Part shown: piece by piece, positions 63,285-64,000 of the stretch | How the letters are laid out: the number at the start of each line of letters is the position of its first letter | How positions within the stretch are numbered: position 1 is the first letter of the stretch | From: Paracoccus indicus | GTDB lineage: Bacteria; Pseudomonadota; Alphaproteobacteria; Rhodobacterales; Rhodobacteraceae | Length of the DNA stretch: 64,000 nucleotides | NCBI RefSeq assembly: GCF_003056335.1 | Contig: NZ_PYWA01000011.1 | Span: forward strand, 57,780-121,779 | Reading direction: 5' to 3' | Made by a program: the position numbers and the translations under genes | The notes under the pieces: model-generated | Database searches by the model: none | Told to the model about the DNA's origin: nothing | What the model saw: only the letters and a program-made list of their open reading frames with translations

Positions 63285-64000
63285 TCAGGCGATGATCTTC
63301 GAGACGACGCCTGCACCGACGGTGCGGCCGCCTTCGCGGATGGCGAAGCGCAGCTTGTCTTCCATGGCGATCGGCGCGATCAGTTCGACTTCGAACTTCA
63401 GGTTGTCGCCGGGCATGACCATTTCCGTACCTTCCGGCAGGGTCACCGTTCCGGTCACGTCGGTCGTGCGGAAGTAGAACTGCGGACGGTAGTTGGCGAA
63501 GAACGGCGTGTGACGGCCACCCTCTTCCTTGGTCAGGATATAGGCTTCGGCTTCGAACTTGGTGTGCGGGGTCACCGACTTCGGCTTGCACAGCACCTGG
63601 CCGCGTTCCACGCCTTCACGGTCGATGCCGCGCAGCAGCACGCCGACGTTGTCGCCAGCCTCACCACGATCCAGCAGCTTGCGGAACATTTCCACGCCCG
63701 TGCAGGTCGTCTTCTTGGTGTCGCGGATGCCCACGATCTCCAGTTCGTCGCCGACGTTGACGGCGCCACGCTCGACGCGGCCGGTCACGACCGTACCACG
63801 GCCCGAGATCGAGAAGACGTCTTCGATCGGCATCAGGAAGGGCTGGTCCACGGCGCGCTCGGGCGTCGGGATATAGGTGTCGACGGCTTCGATCAGCGCC
63901 TTGATCGAGTTCTCGCCGATCTCGGGGTCGCGGCCTTCCATTGCGGCCAGGGCCGAACCCTTGATGATCGGAATGTCGTCGCCCGGGTAGTCGTAGCTGG
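63285..64000 (-). CDS. tuf: Elongation factor Tu, C-terminal part (runs off the window)
   Basis: Delivers aminoacyl-tRNA to the ribosome. The part seen covers the end of domain I ([11 protein letters not shown]), domain II ([18 protein letters not shown]) and domain III ([23 protein letters not shown], ending VVSKIIA). The GTP-binding motifs and start lie beyond the right edge. Family identity is certain; whether this is one of two tuf copies cannot be told. Confidence 0.97.
   Translation of the reverse strand, partial: SYDYPGDDIPIIKGSALAAMEGRDPEIGENSIKALIEAVDTYIPTPERAVDQPFLMPIEDVFSISGRGTVVTGRVERGAVNVGDELEIVGIRDTKKTTCTGVEMFRKLLDRGEAGDNVGVLLRGIDREGVERGQVLCKPKSVTPHTKFEAEAYILTKEEGGRHTPFFANYRPQFYFRTTDVTGTVTLPEGTEMVMPGDNLKFEVELIAPIAMEDKLRFAIREGGRTVGAGVVSKIIA

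Overview
The window is about 64 kb of GC-rich chromosomal DNA, densely coding on both strands, with no rRNA, tRNA, phage, insertion sequence or CRISPR array that I can see. Gene content and family variants point to an alphaproteobacterium of the Rhodobacterales, most like Paracoccus or a close relative: a tol-pal cluster with an Ala/Glu/Arg-rich TolA, a ruvCAB cluster, a eukaryote-like NADP isocitrate dehydrogenase, FolE2, a Lrp/DUF2849/CysI/CysH/DUF934 sulfur operon, a Rhodobacterales-type Hint protein and a perfect alphaproteobacterial LexA box (GTTC-N7-GTTC) before uvrD. Genus is inference. No gene-free stretch exceeds about 260 bases.

Layout. 1-9,257 (minus): the start of ftsH, tilS, then the cell-envelope set cpoB-pal-tolB-tolA-tolR-tolQ, a sulfotransferase-like gene and ybgC. 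9,300-16,003 (minus): ruvB, htpX, ruvA, ruvC and dnaE, so recombination and replication genes with a membrane protease between ruvA and ruvB. 16,099-20,690 (plus): a four-gene BMP-type nucleoside ABC importer. 20,858-24,155: a GT8-like glycosyltransferase converging on purU, then an M20 amidohydrolase. 24,222-30,061: a peptide-type ABC importer split into a minus-strand double ATPase and a plus-strand binding protein plus two permeases. 30,095-34,255 (minus): a tandem aldehyde dehydrogenase, deoC and two small membrane proteins. 34,402-45,148: ecsC-like gene, uvrD, folE2, metZ, a DctB/DctD two-component pair, purQ and icd. 45,354-51,891: a more accessory stretch with a Hint protein, a tandem-HD protein, an alpha/beta hydrolase, iscR, a repeat-rich trimeric autotransporter with a coupled secreted partner, and an ArsC-like protein. 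51,888-56,466: Lrp regulator and the sulfite/APS reduction operon ending in ferredoxin-NADP reductase. 56,576-64,000: glutaryl-CoA dehydrogenase, an OmpA-domain protein, ArsR regulator with an ABC exporter, a YciE/YciF protein, glyoxalase I and the end of tuf.

How the genes work together. The tol-pal block couples the inner-membrane motor (TolQRA) with TolB, Pal and CpoB during constriction. The cys operon turns APS and sulfite into sulfide, with electrons probably supplied from NADPH through ferredoxin by the last gene; metZ elsewhere in the window can use that sulfide. The deo block suggests salvage of deoxyribose phosphate, matching the nucleoside importer at 16-20 kb. uvrD, and more doubtfully ruvC, carry SOS-box-like sites. 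The least ordinary parts are the autotransporter with four near-identical 252-base repeats and its coupled partner, the tandem-HD protein, the DctD lacking the sigma-54 contact motif, the palindromes inside ruvA, and the sulfotransferase-like gene inside the tol cluster.
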